Positions 28,667-37,933 are shown, numbered from the stretch's first letter. The stretch is DNA of 64,000 nucleotides from Dyella thiooxydans (GCF_001641285.1 NZ_CP014841.1:310001-374000); one strand, 5' to 3'. Program-made: numbers and translations. The notes: generated from the sequence alone by a model not told the origin.

Positions 28667-29233
28667 GTGAGCATCAAACCCGACAAGTGGATCCGCCGGA
28701 TGGCTGAGCAGCACGGCATGATCGAGCCGTTCGAGCCCGGCCAGGTGAAGATGCGCGATGGCGAGAAGCTGGTGTCCTATGGCACCTCCAGCTACGGCTA
28801 CGACGTGCGCTGCGCCCGCGAATTCAAGATCTTCACCAACATCAACTCCACCATCGTCGACCCGAAGGCGTTCGATCCGACCAGCTTCGTCGACGTCGAG
28901 GCGGACGTGTGCATCATCCCGCCGAACTCGTTCGCGCTGGCGCGCACGGTGGAGTACTTCCGCATCCCGCGCGACGTGCTGGTGGTGTGCCTGGGCAAGA
29001 GCACCTACGCGCGCTGCGGCATCATCGTCAACGTCACGCCGCTGGAGCCGGAGTGGGAGGGCCACGTGACGCTGGAGTTCTCCAACACCACGCCGCTGCC
29101 GGCCAAGATCTACGCCAACGAGGGCGTGGCGCAGATGCTGTTCTTCGAATCCGACGAATCGTGCGAGACCAGCTATCGCGACCGCGGCGGCAAGTACCAG
29201 GGCCAGCAGGGCGTGACCCTGCCGCGCACCTGA
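28667..29233 (+). CDS. dcd: dCTP deaminase
   Basis: A 188-residue trimeric dUTPase-fold enzyme that converts dCTP to dUTP in pyrimidine deoxynucleotide synthesis. I use the GTG at 28667 ([13 protein letters not shown]), with GGAG six bases upstream; it matches the family N-terminus, unlike the longer open frame before it. Motifs include [14 protein letters not shown] near residue 40, [20 protein letters not shown] near 110 with the catalytic glutamate in PLEPEWEGH, and the C-terminal [14 protein letters not shown]. Confidence 0.96.
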   Translation: MSIKPDKWIRRMAEQHGMIEPFEPGQVKMRDGEKLVSYGTSSYGYDVRCAREFKIFTNINSTIVDPKAFDPTSFVDVEADVCIIPPNSFALARTVEYFRIPRDVLVVCLGKSTYARCGIIVNVTPLEPEWEGHVTLEFSNTTPLPAKIYANEGVAQMLFFESDESCETSYRDRGGKYQGQQGVTLPRT

Positions 29234-29326
29234 ATGTTCGCTGGCGATGGCGATCGTCGCCCATCGCGCGCGCCGTACCGGCGCTACACTCACCCAGTTG
29301 TGATGAATGCCTTGCAGGAGATCCGC

Positions 29327-29824
29327 ATGACCCGTCTTTCTTCCCTCGCCGGCCGGCTGGCGATGGCTGTCCTTGTCGGCGGCACCGTGCTGCTGGCGGG
29401 ATGCCACCGCGGCGCGACCAAGGAGCAGGTGGCCGCGATTGAATCCAAGGGCCAGTTCGATACCGTGATCAAGGCGTACAAGGGCGGCCAGTTCCTGGTC
29501 GACGGTGCGGTGCTTTCGGCGCTCGACACCGGCAGCCACTTCGCCTATCTGAAGGAAGTCGGCAAGCTGCCCAAGACCGTGCTGCTGGTTCCCAGCGACG
29601 ACTACAAGGTGCGCAAGGAGCACCTGCAATATCTGGCACGCATGCAGCTGGATTACGGTTTCGTCGCCTACTATGACAAGGATGGCAAGCTGGTGGAGAT
29701 CAACCCCCAGGACACCAAGGCCCGCAGCCTTGAGGACTACCACGGTCCGGTCAAGATGGATGATCACCTCAAGGGCAAGGATGCGGCCGGATCGAGCGTG
29801 GAAGACGCCACCCGGGGCTACTGA
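29327..29824 (+). CDS. Hypothetical lipoprotein
   Basis: A 165-residue predicted lipoprotein. The ATG at 29327 has AGGAG six bases upstream. A signal (MTRLSSLAGRLAMAVLVGGT) ends in lipobox LLAGC near residues 22-26. The mature part is hydrophilic with KAYKGGQFLVDGAVLSALDT and DYGFVAYYDKDGKLVEINPQ. I recognise no domain. It converges on pcp with only 24 bp between the stops. Residue +2 after the cysteine is His, not Asp, so outer-membrane placement is likely. Confidence 0.75.
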   Translation: MTRLSSLAGRLAMAVLVGGTVLLAGCHRGATKEQVAAIESKGQFDTVIKAYKGGQFLVDGAVLSALDTGSHFAYLKEVGKLPKTVLLVPSDDYKVRKEHLQYLARMQLDYGFVAYYDKDGKLVEINPQDTKARSLEDYHGPVKMDDHLKGKDAAGSSVEDATRGY

Positions 29825-29848
29825 GCCCCGCCTCGCGGGCGCGACGGC

Positions 29849-30502
29849 TCAGCTGATCGCGCCCGCCGCCAGCCGCGCGTCCGTTTGGACGCGCGCCGCG
29901 GTGCGCAGGGCGACCAGCAGGCCCCGGCGTACGTCCTCCAGCGACATGCTCGGTGCATGCGCATGCGTCACGGCCTGGTCCGGCAGGAAGGGAATGTGCA
30001 CGAAGCCCGTGCGCACACCACGCTGTCGCGCTGTGTAGTGCGCCATGGCATAGGCGATGTGGTTGCAGACGTAGGTGCCGGCCGTGTTCGAAACTTCCGC
30101 CGGCAGGCCGGCCTCGCGCAACGCGGCGAGCATCGCCTTGATCGGCAGGCTGCTGAAGTAGGCCGCCGGACCATCGGCGACCACCGGCTCGTCCACCGGC
30201 TGCGCGCCGGCGTTGTCCGGGATGCGCGCGTCGTTGACGTTGATCGCCACGCGCTCGATCGACAGGCGGCTGCGCCCTCCCGCCTGGCCGACCCCAAGCA
30301 CGATCGCCGGGCGCACCTCGCGCAGCGCCCGCCGCAAGGCCTTCAGCGAGGCGGCGAACTCGGTCGGCAGCTGCACGGCCACGATGCGATGGCCTCCTGC
30401 CCGGCGGCCGTGCAGCGAGCGCACCGCTTCCCACGACGGATTGATCGTCTCGCCGCCGAATGGGTCGAAGCCGGTAAGCAGGATGTGCGGTGAGCGGGTC
30501 AT
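29849..30502 (-). CDS. pcp: Pyroglutamyl-peptidase I
   Basis: A 217-residue cysteine peptidase (C15) that removes N-terminal pyroglutamate from peptides. The family signature is LLTGFDPFGGETINPSWEAV with the catalytic glutamate near residue 80 region; the catalytic cysteine is in NTAGTYVCNHIAYA and the histidine in FVHIPFLPDQ. It is the last gene of the pxpBCA-DUF969-DUF979 run, 20 bp after DUF979, which suggests that it feeds pyroglutamate to PxpABC. Confidence 0.93.
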   Translation of the reverse strand: MTRSPHILLTGFDPFGGETINPSWEAVRSLHGRRAGGHRIVAVQLPTEFAASLKALRRALREVRPAIVLGVGQAGGRSRLSIERVAINVNDARIPDNAGAQPVDEPVVADGPAAYFSSLPIKAMLAALREAGLPAEVSNTAGTYVCNHIAYAMAHYTARQRGVRTGFVHIPFLPDQAVTHAHAPSMSLEDVRRGLLVALRTAARVQTDARLAAGAIS

Positions 30503-30522
30503 GGTCGGTTGGCCTCGACGGT

Positions 30523-31494
30523 TCAGTGGCGGAATACCAGCAGCGCCATCAGCGCCAGGTTCACCGCCAGCAGCACCAGCGCGGTGACCACCTGGGCACG
30601 GATCACGCCGTACGGCGAGCGCAGTTCCAGCAATGCGGCCGGTACCAGGTTGAAGTTGGCCGCCATCGGCGTGAGCAGGGTGCCGCAGTAGCCGCACAGC
30701 ATGCCCAGCGCGCCGAGCGTGGCGGGGTTGGCGCCGTAGCGATGCACCAGCAGCGGCAGGCCGATGCCGGCGGTCATCACCGGAAAGGCGGCGAACGCAT
30801 TGCCCATGATCACGGTAAACACCACCATGCCCAGCCCGTAGGCGAGCAGGCAGGCGATGGCACTGCCGGCGGGCAGCCAGTCGGTGGTGAGTTGGGCGAT
30901 CGCATCGCCCACGCCGCTGCGGGTGAACACCTGGCCCAGCGCGGCCAGCAGCACCGGCAACAGCGCGGCCCAGCCCATGGTGTCGAGCAGGCGGCGGCCT
31001 TCCAGCAGGCCCAGCGACGGCGCCTCGCGGGTCACCGCGGCTGCCGCGAACAGGGCCAGCACGCAGGCCAGCGCCAGTCCGGTGAGGGTCATCTGCACCG
31101 GGTCGAACAGCTGCCAGCCGTGCCACTGCAGCTTCGCGCCACCCAGCGCCACGCCGACCGTCACCAGTGGAATCAGCAGGGCCGGCAGGAACAGCCGGTG
31201 GCCGAGCCGCGCGGCCGATGCCGCGCGCTGCGTCGGCGTGGTCTCCTCCTCCGGCCGCCGGTGGCCGAGCTTCGGCGCGATCAGAGCCAGCACGATCACC
31301 GTCGCGCCGGCCAGCCGGGCCGGCAGCGGATGACCGGCATGCGTCGCGTCGAGCACCGCGCCGCCGGTGCCGAACAGCGCGGCCAGGATCAGCCAGAACG
31401 CGCCGCGCCAGGCCTCGCGCTCGCGCAGGTTGCGCCAGCCGGCGTAGGCCATGAACAGCGCAAGCAGCAGGTGCACATGTTCGACGCGGAGCAT
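30523..31494 (-). CDS. DUF979 family membrane protein
   Basis: A 323-residue, very hydrophobic DUF979 protein with roughly nine to ten membrane segments. The C-terminal part carries conserved-looking GNAFAAFPVMTAGIGLPLLV and LGMLCGYCGTLLTPMAANFN. It starts 3 bp after DUF969; the two are a fixed pair in many bacteria and likely form one membrane complex. Placement between pxpA and pcp suggests transport of pyroglutamate or pyroglutamyl peptides. That is inference; no substrate is established by the sequence. Confidence 0.85.
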   Translation of the reverse strand: MLRVEHVHLLLALFMAYAGWRNLREREAWRGAFWLILAALFGTGGAVLDATHAGHPLPARLAGATVIVLALIAPKLGHRRPEEETTPTQRAASAARLGHRLFLPALLIPLVTVGVALGGAKLQWHGWQLFDPVQMTLTGLALACVLALFAAAAVTREAPSLGLLEGRRLLDTMGWAALLPVLLAALGQVFTRSGVGDAIAQLTTDWLPAGSAIACLLAYGLGMVVFTVIMGNAFAAFPVMTAGIGLPLLVHRYGANPATLGALGMLCGYCGTLLTPMAANFNLVPAALLELRSPYGVIRAQVVTALVLLAVNLALMALLVFRH

Positions 31495-31497
31495 CGC

Positions 31498-32184
31498 TCA
31501 GGTCTCCTGCCGGGTCGCGACGCGGCGCCGCAGGTGGCGCTGGAACAGCGCGATCCGCACGCCGTGGACGACAAACGCGGCGATCGCCGTCGGCAGTGCC
31601 CACAGGGCGATCGACAGCGGCGTCAGTTCGATGCCGTGCTGGCTGTAGAAGCCCTGGATCAGCAGCACCGCGCCCAGCGCGATGAACACATCCTCGCCGA
31701 AGAACAGGCCGACATTATCGGTGGCCGCACACAGTGCGCGCAGGCGGTCGCGCTCGTCTTCGGGCAGATCGGGATCGATCCGCGCGGCAGCGGCCTCGGC
31801 CATCGGCGCCAGCAGCGGGCGCACCGTCTGCGCCGGCCCGGCCACGCTCTGCAGGCCGATCATCGACAGCAGCTGGCGCCCGAGCAGGTAGCCGATCAGC
31901 AGCCGGGCCAGGGTCATGCCACGCAGACGCTCCATCCAGGCGCGGGCGTGCTCTCGCAGGCCGGCGCGTTCGAGCAGGCCGATCGCCGGCAGCGTCATCA
32001 CGATGATCAGCAGGATGCGGCTGGAGGCAAAGCTGGTGCCGAGCAGGGTCAGCAGGTCGGGCACGCTCATGCCGGAGAGCAGACCACTGGTGATTGCCGC
32101 GGTGACCACCACCAGTACCGGGTTGAAGCGCAGTACGAAGCCCAGCGCGATCACCGCCACGCCGAGCAGGGGCCACCCGTTCAC
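31498..32184 (-). CDS. DUF969 family membrane protein
   Basis: A 228-residue DUF969 protein. Translation starts at GTG 32184, overlapping the pxpA stop as GTGA; a longer in-frame extension is out-of-frame shadow of pxpA. About five membrane segments are visible. A conserved-looking loop is QSVAGPAQTVRPLLAPMAEA, followed by TDNVGLFFGEDVFIALGAVL. Paired with DUF979 just downstream, probably as a transporter or channel for the pyroglutamate pathway (inferred). Confidence 0.84.
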   Translation of the reverse strand: MNGWPLLGVAVIALGFVLRFNPVLVVVTAAITSGLLSGMSVPDLLTLLGTSFASSRILLIIVMTLPAIGLLERAGLREHARAWMERLRGMTLARLLIGYLLGRQLLSMIGLQSVAGPAQTVRPLLAPMAEAAAARIDPDLPEDERDRLRALCAATDNVGLFFGEDVFIALGAVLLIQGFYSQHGIELTPLSIALWALPTAIAAFVVHGVRIALFQRHLRRRVATRQET

Positions 32185-32945
32185 GCGACCCCCGGGGCGA
32201 CGATGCGCAGGCCCGCCTGTTCCAGTGCCGCGCGCAGGCTGCGCGCGAAGGCCACTGCATGCGCGCCGTCGCCGTGCAGGCACAGCGTGTCCGCTTCCAG
32301 TCGCACGGTGCTGCCGTCCACCGCAACGACCTCGCCATCGACCGCCATGCGCAGCGTCTGCGCGGTGGCCTCGGCGTCATCGGTGATTACCGCGTCCGGT
32401 TCGCGGCGTGGCTGCAGTGAACCGTCGGCGCGGTAGCGGCGGTCGGCGAAGGCCTCGGACACCACCGCCAGCCCCGCCGCCCGCCCGGCGTCGAGCAGCG
32501 CCGAGTCGGCCAGGCCGAACAGCCGCAGCGACGGGTCGAACGCGCGCACCGCGTCGGCGATCGCGTCGGCCAGCGCGCGGTCGCGGGCGGCCATGTTGTA
32601 GAGTGCGCCGTGCGGTTTCACGTGGGCCACTGCGGCACCGGCCGCGCGGGCGAAGCCGTGCAGGGCGCCGAGCTGGTACAGCGTCATCGCGTGCACCTCG
32701 GCCGGCGACACCGCCATCTCGCGGCGGCCGAAACCCTGCAGGTCGGGCAGCGAGACGTGGGCGCCGATCGCCACGCCTCGCGCGGTCGCCTCGGCCACCG
32801 TGCGCTGCATGATGGTCGGGTCGCCGGCGTGGAAGCCGCAGGCGATGTTGGCCGAGCTGACCAGGGCGAGCAGGGCGCTGTCCTCGCCCATCCGCCAGGC
32901 GCCGAAGGATTCGCCGAGGTCGCAGTTGAGATCGATGCGTTTCAT
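32181..32945 (-). CDS. pxpA: 5-oxoprolinase subunit PxpA (LamB/YcsF family)
   Basis: A 254-residue LamB/YcsF protein, subunit A of the bacterial 5-oxoprolinase that hydrolyses pyroglutamate to glutamate with ATP. Signatures are MKRIDLNCDLGESFGAWRMG, then SSANIACGFHAGDP near residue 30, VKPHGALYNMAARD near 109 and EAFADRRYRADGSLQPR near 164. The ATG overlaps the pxpC stop as ATGA. Confidence 0.94.
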   Translation of the reverse strand: MKRIDLNCDLGESFGAWRMGEDSALLALVSSANIACGFHAGDPTIMQRTVAEATARGVAIGAHVSLPDLQGFGRREMAVSPAEVHAMTLYQLGALHGFARAAGAAVAHVKPHGALYNMAARDRALADAIADAVRAFDPSLRLFGLADSALLDAGRAAGLAVVSEAFADRRYRADGSLQPRREPDAVITDDAEATAQTLRMAVDGEVVAVDGSTVRLEADTLCLHGDGAHAVAFARSLRAALEQAGLRIVAPGVA

Positions 32946-33919
32946 CGTTCCGATTCTCCCCGGTCGAGTACCCGCTGCACCAGCCGGTGCAGGTCGCGCT
33001 CGCGCGCGCGCTGCCGCTGCAGCGCCTCGTCCAGCGTGATCGCTGTGAATTGCACGGTGTCGCCTGGCCGGCGCTGCGCCAGGGTCGGCAGGTCGACGGC
33101 GGCGACCTGGCCGATGCGCGGATAGCCGCCGGTGACCGGCGCCTCGGCCAGCAGGGCGATCGGCTGGCCGGATGGCGGCAACTGCACGGTGCCGGGCAGC
33201 ACGGCCTCGGACACCAGCTCCAGCGGTGCGGCCAGCGCCAGCGCCCCGCCTTCCAGCCGCGCGCCGGTGCGGTTGCTGGAGGCGGCGATGCGGAAGCGGT
33301 CGCCGCACAGCCGCTCGCGCGACCTCGCATCGAGCTGTCCGGCGTGGCTGCCGGGCAGCAGCGCCAGCGGCCCCATCGCGAAATCGAACCAGGGCTGCGG
33401 ATCGACGCCCCAGCGGCGGATGCGCAGATGCTCGGGCGGATCGATGGCGCCGGGCTCGCCCAGCGGTAGCACGTCGTCGGCGGCCAGCGCGCGCCCGCCG
33501 AACGGCCCGAGCCGCGCGTGCAGGTCCTCGCTGCGGCTGCCCAGCACCGGCGGCACTGCGAAGCCGCCACGCACCGCCAGGTAACTGCGGCAGCCCTGGC
33601 GCATGGCGCGCAGGCGCAGCACGCTGCCGGCGGGCAGGTCCACCGCAGTCCAGGGCGGGAGCAGGTCATCGCCCACACGGGCGTCGATCGGCGCGCCGGT
33701 CAGGGCGATCCGCGCCGCGCGGTCGAAGCGCAGGGCCGGGCCCTGCAGGGTGATCTCCAGCGCGGCTTCGCCGCCGGTGTTGCCGACCAGTGCGTTGGCC
33801 AGCCGCCACGCCGGAGGGTCTGCCGCCCCGGCACGCCCGATGCCGAGCGCCGCGTGGCCGGGCCGGCCGGCGTCCTGCAGCGTGGTCAGCAGACCGGGGC
33901 GCAGTACATGCACGCTCAC
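32942..33919 (-). CDS. pxpC: 5-oxoprolinase subunit PxpC (biotin-dependent carboxylase-like, AHS2)
   Basis: A 325-residue AHS2/KipA-domain protein. Family motifs are LRPGLLTTLQDAGRPGHAAL near residue 5, then FDRAARIALTGAPI and LAVRGGFAVPPVLGSRSED. The end has PVTGGYPRIGQVAAVDLP. The GTG start at 33919 overlaps the pxpB stop as GTGA; longer in-frame sequence is a pxpB shadow. With PxpB it forms the kinase-like half of 5-oxoprolinase. Confidence 0.92.
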   Translation of the reverse strand: MSVHVLRPGLLTTLQDAGRPGHAALGIGRAGAADPPAWRLANALVGNTGGEAALEITLQGPALRFDRAARIALTGAPIDARVGDDLLPPWTAVDLPAGSVLRLRAMRQGCRSYLAVRGGFAVPPVLGSRSEDLHARLGPFGGRALAADDVLPLGEPGAIDPPEHLRIRRWGVDPQPWFDFAMGPLALLPGSHAGQLDARSRERLCGDRFRIAASSNRTGARLEGGALALAAPLELVSEAVLPGTVQLPPSGQPIALLAEAPVTGGYPRIGQVAAVDLPTLAQRRPGDTVQFTAITLDEALQRQRARERDLHRLVQRVLDRGESER

Positions 33920-34620
33920 GGCCGTGACTCCGCCCGGAGCGCGTCGAAGCGCGCGGCGTCGATCGGCGCGAAGCGCACCCGGTCGCCGGGCCGAAGCGCC
34001 GCCGGCTCGGCCGCGGCCGGGTCGAACAGGCGCAGCGGCGTGCGCCCGATCAGCTGCCAGCCGCCGGGCAGGGCGTCGGGATAGATGCCGGTCTGCGCGC
34101 CGCCGATCGCCACGCTGCCGGCGGGCACGCGGGTGCGCGGATCGGCCCGGCGCGGCACGGCCAGTAACGGATCCAGGCCCAGCAGGTAGGGAAAACCCGG
34201 CGCGAAGCCGAGCATCGCCACGCGGTAGTGGCCGGCCGCGTGACGGGCGACGACTTCGTCGGCCCCCAGCCCGGTCAACCGTGCCACCTCGGCGAGGTCG
34301 GGGCCGGCGTCGCCGCCGTAGCAGACCGGCACTGTCACTTCGCGCGGGTCCGGCGATGCTGCCTGCGGCGAGGCCAGGGCGGCCATCGCGGCGTCGCGCA
34401 CGGCGAGGTGGGGCGCGAGCCCGTCGCAGCCTTGCCACGATCCGGCATCGAAGCGCAGCAGCAGGCTGGCGTAGGCCGGCACGCATTCCACTTCCGGCAG
34501 GGCGTGCGCCAGCGTCCCGGCCGCGGCCAGCACGCGGTCGCTGGTGGTTGCGTCGATGCCTTCGCCGAAATGCAGCAGGAGGGCGCCTTCGGCCAGCGGT
34601 TCGAAGCGGATCGGCGCCAT
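33916..34620 (-). CDS. pxpB: 5-oxoprolinase subunit PxpB (AHS1/KipI-like)
   Basis: A 234-residue AHS1-domain protein. The signature block is MLGFAPGFPYLLGLDPLLAV near residue 134, with RTRVPAGSVAIGGAQTGIYP and LPGGWQLIGRTPLRLFDP. An N-terminal domain has the typical FEPLAEGALLLHFGEGID. It heads the pxpBCA block, 7 bp after a HIT-family gene on the same strand. Confidence 0.92.
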   Translation of the reverse strand: MAPIRFEPLAEGALLLHFGEGIDATTSDRVLAAAGTLAHALPEVECVPAYASLLLRFDAGSWQGCDGLAPHLAVRDAAMAALASPQAASPDPREVTVPVCYGGDAGPDLAEVARLTGLGADEVVARHAAGHYRVAMLGFAPGFPYLLGLDPLLAVPRRADPRTRVPAGSVAIGGAQTGIYPDALPGGWQLIGRTPLRLFDPAAAEPAALRPGDRVRFAPIDAARFDALRAESRP

Positions 34621-34627
34621 CGATGGC

Positions 34628-35050
34628 TCAGCCGACCGCGACGGTGAGCTGGCCGTGCAACGCGTCGACGAGGCGTTTGCGTGCCGGCGCGGCGTACGGT
34701 TCGGCGGCGCCGCTGCCCCACACCGGGCCGGGCCATGCGGCGTCGCCCTCGCGGCGCGCGACCACGTGCACGTGCAACTGGCGCACGATGTTGCCCAGCG
34801 CGCCGAGGTTGAGCTTGTCGCACGGCGCGACCGCGCGCAGCGCGTCGCTGGCCAGGCGGATCTCGCGCCACAGCCGCTCCTGCTCGATCTCGTCCAGCTC
34901 GTGGATCTCGCTCATCGCCGCGCGGCGCGGCACCAGCAGCAGCCAGGGGAAGCGCGAGTCGTCCATCAGCCGCACGCTGCACAGCGGCAGCTCGATCACC
35001 GGCACCGAATCGCCGGCCAGGCGGGGGTCCAGGGTGAAATCCGTGTTCAT
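34628..35050 (-). CDS. HIT-family protein
   Basis: A 140-residue histidine-triad protein. The nucleotide-binding motif is QLHVHVVAR near residue 96, a variant of HxHxH with Gln in the first position. The upstream strand reads FPWLLLVPRRAAMSEIHELD. Members hydrolyse or transfer nucleoside phosphoramidates and dinucleotides; the substrate is unknown here. Its ATG overlaps the preceding hydrolase stop by 4 bp and pxpB follows after 7 bp, so it is transcriptionally tied to both. Confidence 0.88.
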   Translation of the reverse strand: MNTDFTLDPRLAGDSVPVIELPLCSVRLMDDSRFPWLLLVPRRAAMSEIHELDEIEQERLWREIRLASDALRAVAPCDKLNLGALGNIVRQLHVHVVARREGDAAWPGPVWGSGAAEPYAAPARKRLVDALHGQLTVAVG

Positions 35051-35721
35051 GGCGTGGCACCGAGTTCGCGGGCGAAGAAATCCAGCGTGCGCTGCCAGGC
35101 CAGCGTCGCGCTGGGGGCATCGTAGGCGTGCGGATCGACGTCGCGGTTGAAGGCGTGGCCGGCCGGGTAGGTGTACACCGTCATCTGCGGTAGCTTCTCG
35201 CGGTGCTGCTGCACGATCTCCGGCGGGATCGACGGATCGTGCTCGCCGAAGTGGAAGATCACCGGCGCCTTCGGCGTCTCGTCCAGGTAGGCGCGATTGC
35301 GCGCACCGTAGTAGCTCACCGCCGGCAGGCCCAGCCGCTGTGCCGAGCGCAGCGCCACCGTGCCGCCCCAGCAGAAGCCGACCACGCCGATGCGCCCGGC
35401 CGAGGCGATCGCCTCGGCCGCGCTGGCCACATCGTCCACCGCCAGCTCGATGTCGACCTCGGACACCAGCGTGCGGCCGCGGGTGAAGCCGGCTTCGTCG
35501 TAGTCCAGTTCCACGCCGCTCTCGACGTGGTCGAAGAAGCACGGCGCGATCGCGGTGTAGCCGGCCTCGGCGAAGCGGTCGGTGACGGCGCGCATGTGCG
35601 CGTTGACGCCGAAGATCTCCTGCACCACCACGATGCCGCCGCGGGGTTTACCCGTCGGCTGGGCGAGGTAGGCGCCGATGCAGTGCAGGCGGGTGGTGTT
35701 GAGGCTGATCGACTGGCCCAT
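35047..35721 (-). CDS. Dienelactone hydrolase family protein, paralogue 1
   Basis: A 224-residue alpha/beta hydrolase of the DLH family. The nucleophile elbow is GVVGFCWGGTVAL near residue 108, with cysteine as nucleophile. The acid is in GEHDPSIPPE and the histidine in PAGHAFNRDVDP. I chose the ATG at 35721 with GGAGG seven bases upstream; an in-frame ATG at 35754 has no such site. It is a tandem paralogue of the next upstream gene, sharing VVVQEIFGVNAHMRAVTDRF-type sequence. Physiological substrate unknown. Confidence 0.88.
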   Translation of the reverse strand: MGQSISLNTTRLHCIGAYLAQPTGKPRGGIVVVQEIFGVNAHMRAVTDRFAEAGYTAIAPCFFDHVESGVELDYDEAGFTRGRTLVSEVDIELAVDDVASAAEAIASAGRIGVVGFCWGGTVALRSAQRLGLPAVSYYGARNRAYLDETPKAPVIFHFGEHDPSIPPEIVQQHREKLPQMTVYTYPAGHAFNRDVDPHAYDAPSATLAWQRTLDFFARELGATP

Positions 35722-35796
35722 GGGCGCGCCTCCGCGAGGATTGGCAAACCACAAGTCTAGTCCGCTTCACGCGCCGGGGCCGAGCACAGCGCCTGA

Positions 35797-36453
35797 TCAG
35801 CCCACGTGTTCGCCGAGGAACGCCAGCGTGCGTTGCCACGCCATCGTCGCGCTGGGCGCGTCGAAGCTGTTGCGGCGATCGCAGTTGAAGCCGTGGTCTG
35901 CCTCGTACTCGTATACGGGCGCGTCCGGGTTTGCGGCGGCCACCGCGGCGCGGTCGGCGGCGGTGATGTGGGCGTCTTTCAGGCCGTAATGGAAGATCAG
36001 CGGCGCCCGCGCCGGCCGATCGATGAAGCGGGTGTTGCTGCCGCCGTAGTAGCTCACGCCGGGCAGGGCCAGCTCGATGGCCGCGGCATAGGCGATCGAG
36101 CCGCCCCAGCAGAAGCCGACCGTGCCGACCTTGCCGGCGTCGGCCACGCGCCGGGCCGCCGCGGCCACGTCCTGCAGCGCGCGCTCGAAGCTGATCCGGT
36201 TCTTCAGCGCCACGCCCTCGCGCAAGCCATCGGCGTCGTAGCCTAGTTCCACGCCCGGTTTCACCGGGTCGAACAGCGCCGGTGCGATGGCGGAGTAGCC
36301 GGCGGCGGCGAAGCGGTCGGCGACGTCGCGGATGTGCGCGTTCACGCCGAAGATTTCCTGGATCACCACGACACCGCCGCGCGGCGTGCCGGCGGGTTCG
36401 GCGAGGTAGGCGCCGATCGGTGTGGCGCTCGGCAGTTCGATCATCCGACCCAT
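35797..36453 (-). CDS. Dienelactone hydrolase family protein, paralogue 2
   Basis: A 218-residue DLH-family hydrolase. The nucleophile elbow is GTVGFCWGGSIAY near residue 107, the acid aspartate in GLKDAHITAAD and the histidine in ADHGFNCDRRNSFDAPSA. AAGGAG precedes the ATG. It is clearly a duplicate of the downstream gene, with the same VIQEIFGVNAHIRDVADRF and C-terminal TMAWQRTLAFL pattern, but has diverged well outside the core. It opens the nine-gene minus-strand run. Confidence 0.88.
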   Translation of the reverse strand: MGRMIELPSATPIGAYLAEPAGTPRGGVVVIQEIFGVNAHIRDVADRFAAAGYSAIAPALFDPVKPGVELGYDADGLREGVALKNRISFERALQDVAAAARRVADAGKVGTVGFCWGGSIAYAAAIELALPGVSYYGGSNTRFIDRPARAPLIFHYGLKDAHITAADRAAVAAANPDAPVYEYEADHGFNCDRRNSFDAPSATMAWQRTLAFLGEHVG

Positions 36454-36589
36454 GGGGTCTCCTTAGATGACGGGGGAAAGCGGCAGAAGGTTAATACCTG
36501 TCGCGTCAGGCATACGTGCAGGATCCGTTTTCGGAGGCGCGGGGCGACCGTCGCGTTACAATGGCGGGCTGCCCCACCCGGTAACCCTC

Positions 36590-37933
36590 ATGTCCGCCCA
36601 GTCCACCTCCCAGAAGATCGGTTTTGTCAGCCTCGGTTGCCCCAAGGCGCTGGTCGATTCCGAACGCATCCTCACCCAGCTCAAGGTGGAGGGTTACGAG
36701 ATCGTGCCCAGCTACGACGCGGCCGACGCGGTGGTGGTGAACACCTGCGGCTTCATCGACGCGGCGGTGCAGGAGTCGCTGGACGCGATCGGCGAGGCGC
36801 TGCACGAGAACGGCAAGGTGATCGTCACCGGCTGCCTCGGCAAGCGCGAGGAGCTGATCCGCGAGGCCTACCCGGACGTGCTGTCGATCAGCGGTCCGCA
36901 GGACTACGCCAGCGTGATGAGCGCGGTGCACACGGCGCTGCCGCCGTCGCGCAACAAGTTCCTGGATCTTGTGCCCGACACGGGTATCAAGCTCACTCCG
37001 AAGCACTACGCGTACCTGAAGATTTCCGAGGGCTGCAACCACCGCTGCAGCTTCTGCATCATCCCGTCGATGCGCGGCGACCTGGTCTCGCGGCCGGTCG
37101 ACGAGGTGCTGCGCGAGGCCGAGCGGCTGGTCAAGGGTGGGGTGAAGGAGCTGCTGGTGATCTCGCAGGACACCAGCGCCTACGGCGTGGACGTGAAGTA
37201 CGCCGAGCACCTGTGGCGCGACAGGAACTACCGCACGCGGATGACCGAGCTCTGTGAGGGCCTGTCCGAGCTCGGCGTGTGGACGCGCCTGCACTACGTC
37301 TACCCGTACCCGCACGTGGACGAGCTGATGCCGCTGATGGCGGCGGGCAAGATCCTTCCCTACCTGGACATCCCGTTCCAGCACGCCAGCCCGCGCATCC
37401 TCAAGCTGATGAAGCGCCCGGGCAACATCGACAAGACGCTGGAGCGGGTGAAGAACTGGCGCAAGGCGGTGCCGGACCTGACGATCCGCAGCACCTTCAT
37501 CGTCGGCTTCCCCGGCGAGACCGACGCCGAGTTCGAGGAGCTGCTGGACTTCCTGCGCGAGGCCGAGCTGGATCGCGTCGGCGCCTTCACCTACTCGCCG
37601 GTGGAGGGTGCCAAGGCCAACGAGCTGCCCGACCCTGTGTCCGAGGAGCTGAAGGAAGATCGCCTGGAGCAGTTCATGGCGGTGCAGGCGGAGATCTCCG
37701 CCGCCAAGCTGCAGCGCAAGGTCGGCCGCACCATCCAGGTGCTGGTCGACGAGGTGAACGAGGCCGGTGCGGTGGCGCGCTCGGCGGCCGATGCGCCGGA
37801 GATCGACGGCACCGTGCTGATCGCCGACGGCCAGCAGCTCAAGCCCGGCCAGTTCGTGCAGGTGGTGGTGGAGTCGGCCAGCGAGCACGACCTGCACGCG
37901 CGCCTGGCGCAACCCGTGCTGCCGGTGGTGTGA
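36590..37933 (+). CDS. rimO: Ribosomal protein S12 methylthiotransferase
   Basis: A 447-residue radical-SAM methylthiotransferase that modifies an aspartate of ribosomal protein S12. The N-terminal MTTase domain has [18 protein letters not shown] and [20 protein letters not shown], giving three cluster cysteines. The radical-SAM triad is [17 protein letters not shown] near residue 146. A C-terminal TRAM domain follows near 375. The ATG at 36590 matches the family start; the upstream open frame is not used. Its TGA overlaps the next GTG. Confidence 0.96.
   Translation: MSAQSTSQKIGFVSLGCPKALVDSERILTQLKVEGYEIVPSYDAADAVVVNTCGFIDAAVQESLDAIGEALHENGKVIVTGCLGKREELIREAYPDVLSISGPQDYASVMSAVHTALPPSRNKFLDLVPDTGIKLTPKHYAYLKISEGCNHRCSFCIIPSMRGDLVSRPVDEVLREAERLVKGGVKELLVISQDTSAYGVDVKYAEHLWRDRNYRTRMTELCEGLSELGVWTRLHYVYPYPHVDELMPLMAAGKILPYLDIPFQHASPRILKLMKRPGNIDKTLERVKNWRKAVPDLTIRSTFIVGFPGETDAEFEELLDFLREAELDRVGAFTYSPVEGAKANELPDPVSEELKEDRLEQFMAVQAEISAAKLQRKVGRTIQVLVDEVNEAGAVARSAADAPEIDGTVLIADGQQLKPGQFVQVVVESASEHDLHARLAQPVLPVV

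Noticed and set aside
30490-32436. Plus-strand frame of 648 codons opposite DUF979/DUF969
   Set aside because: Gln/Arg/His-rich shadow of hydrophobic membrane genes.
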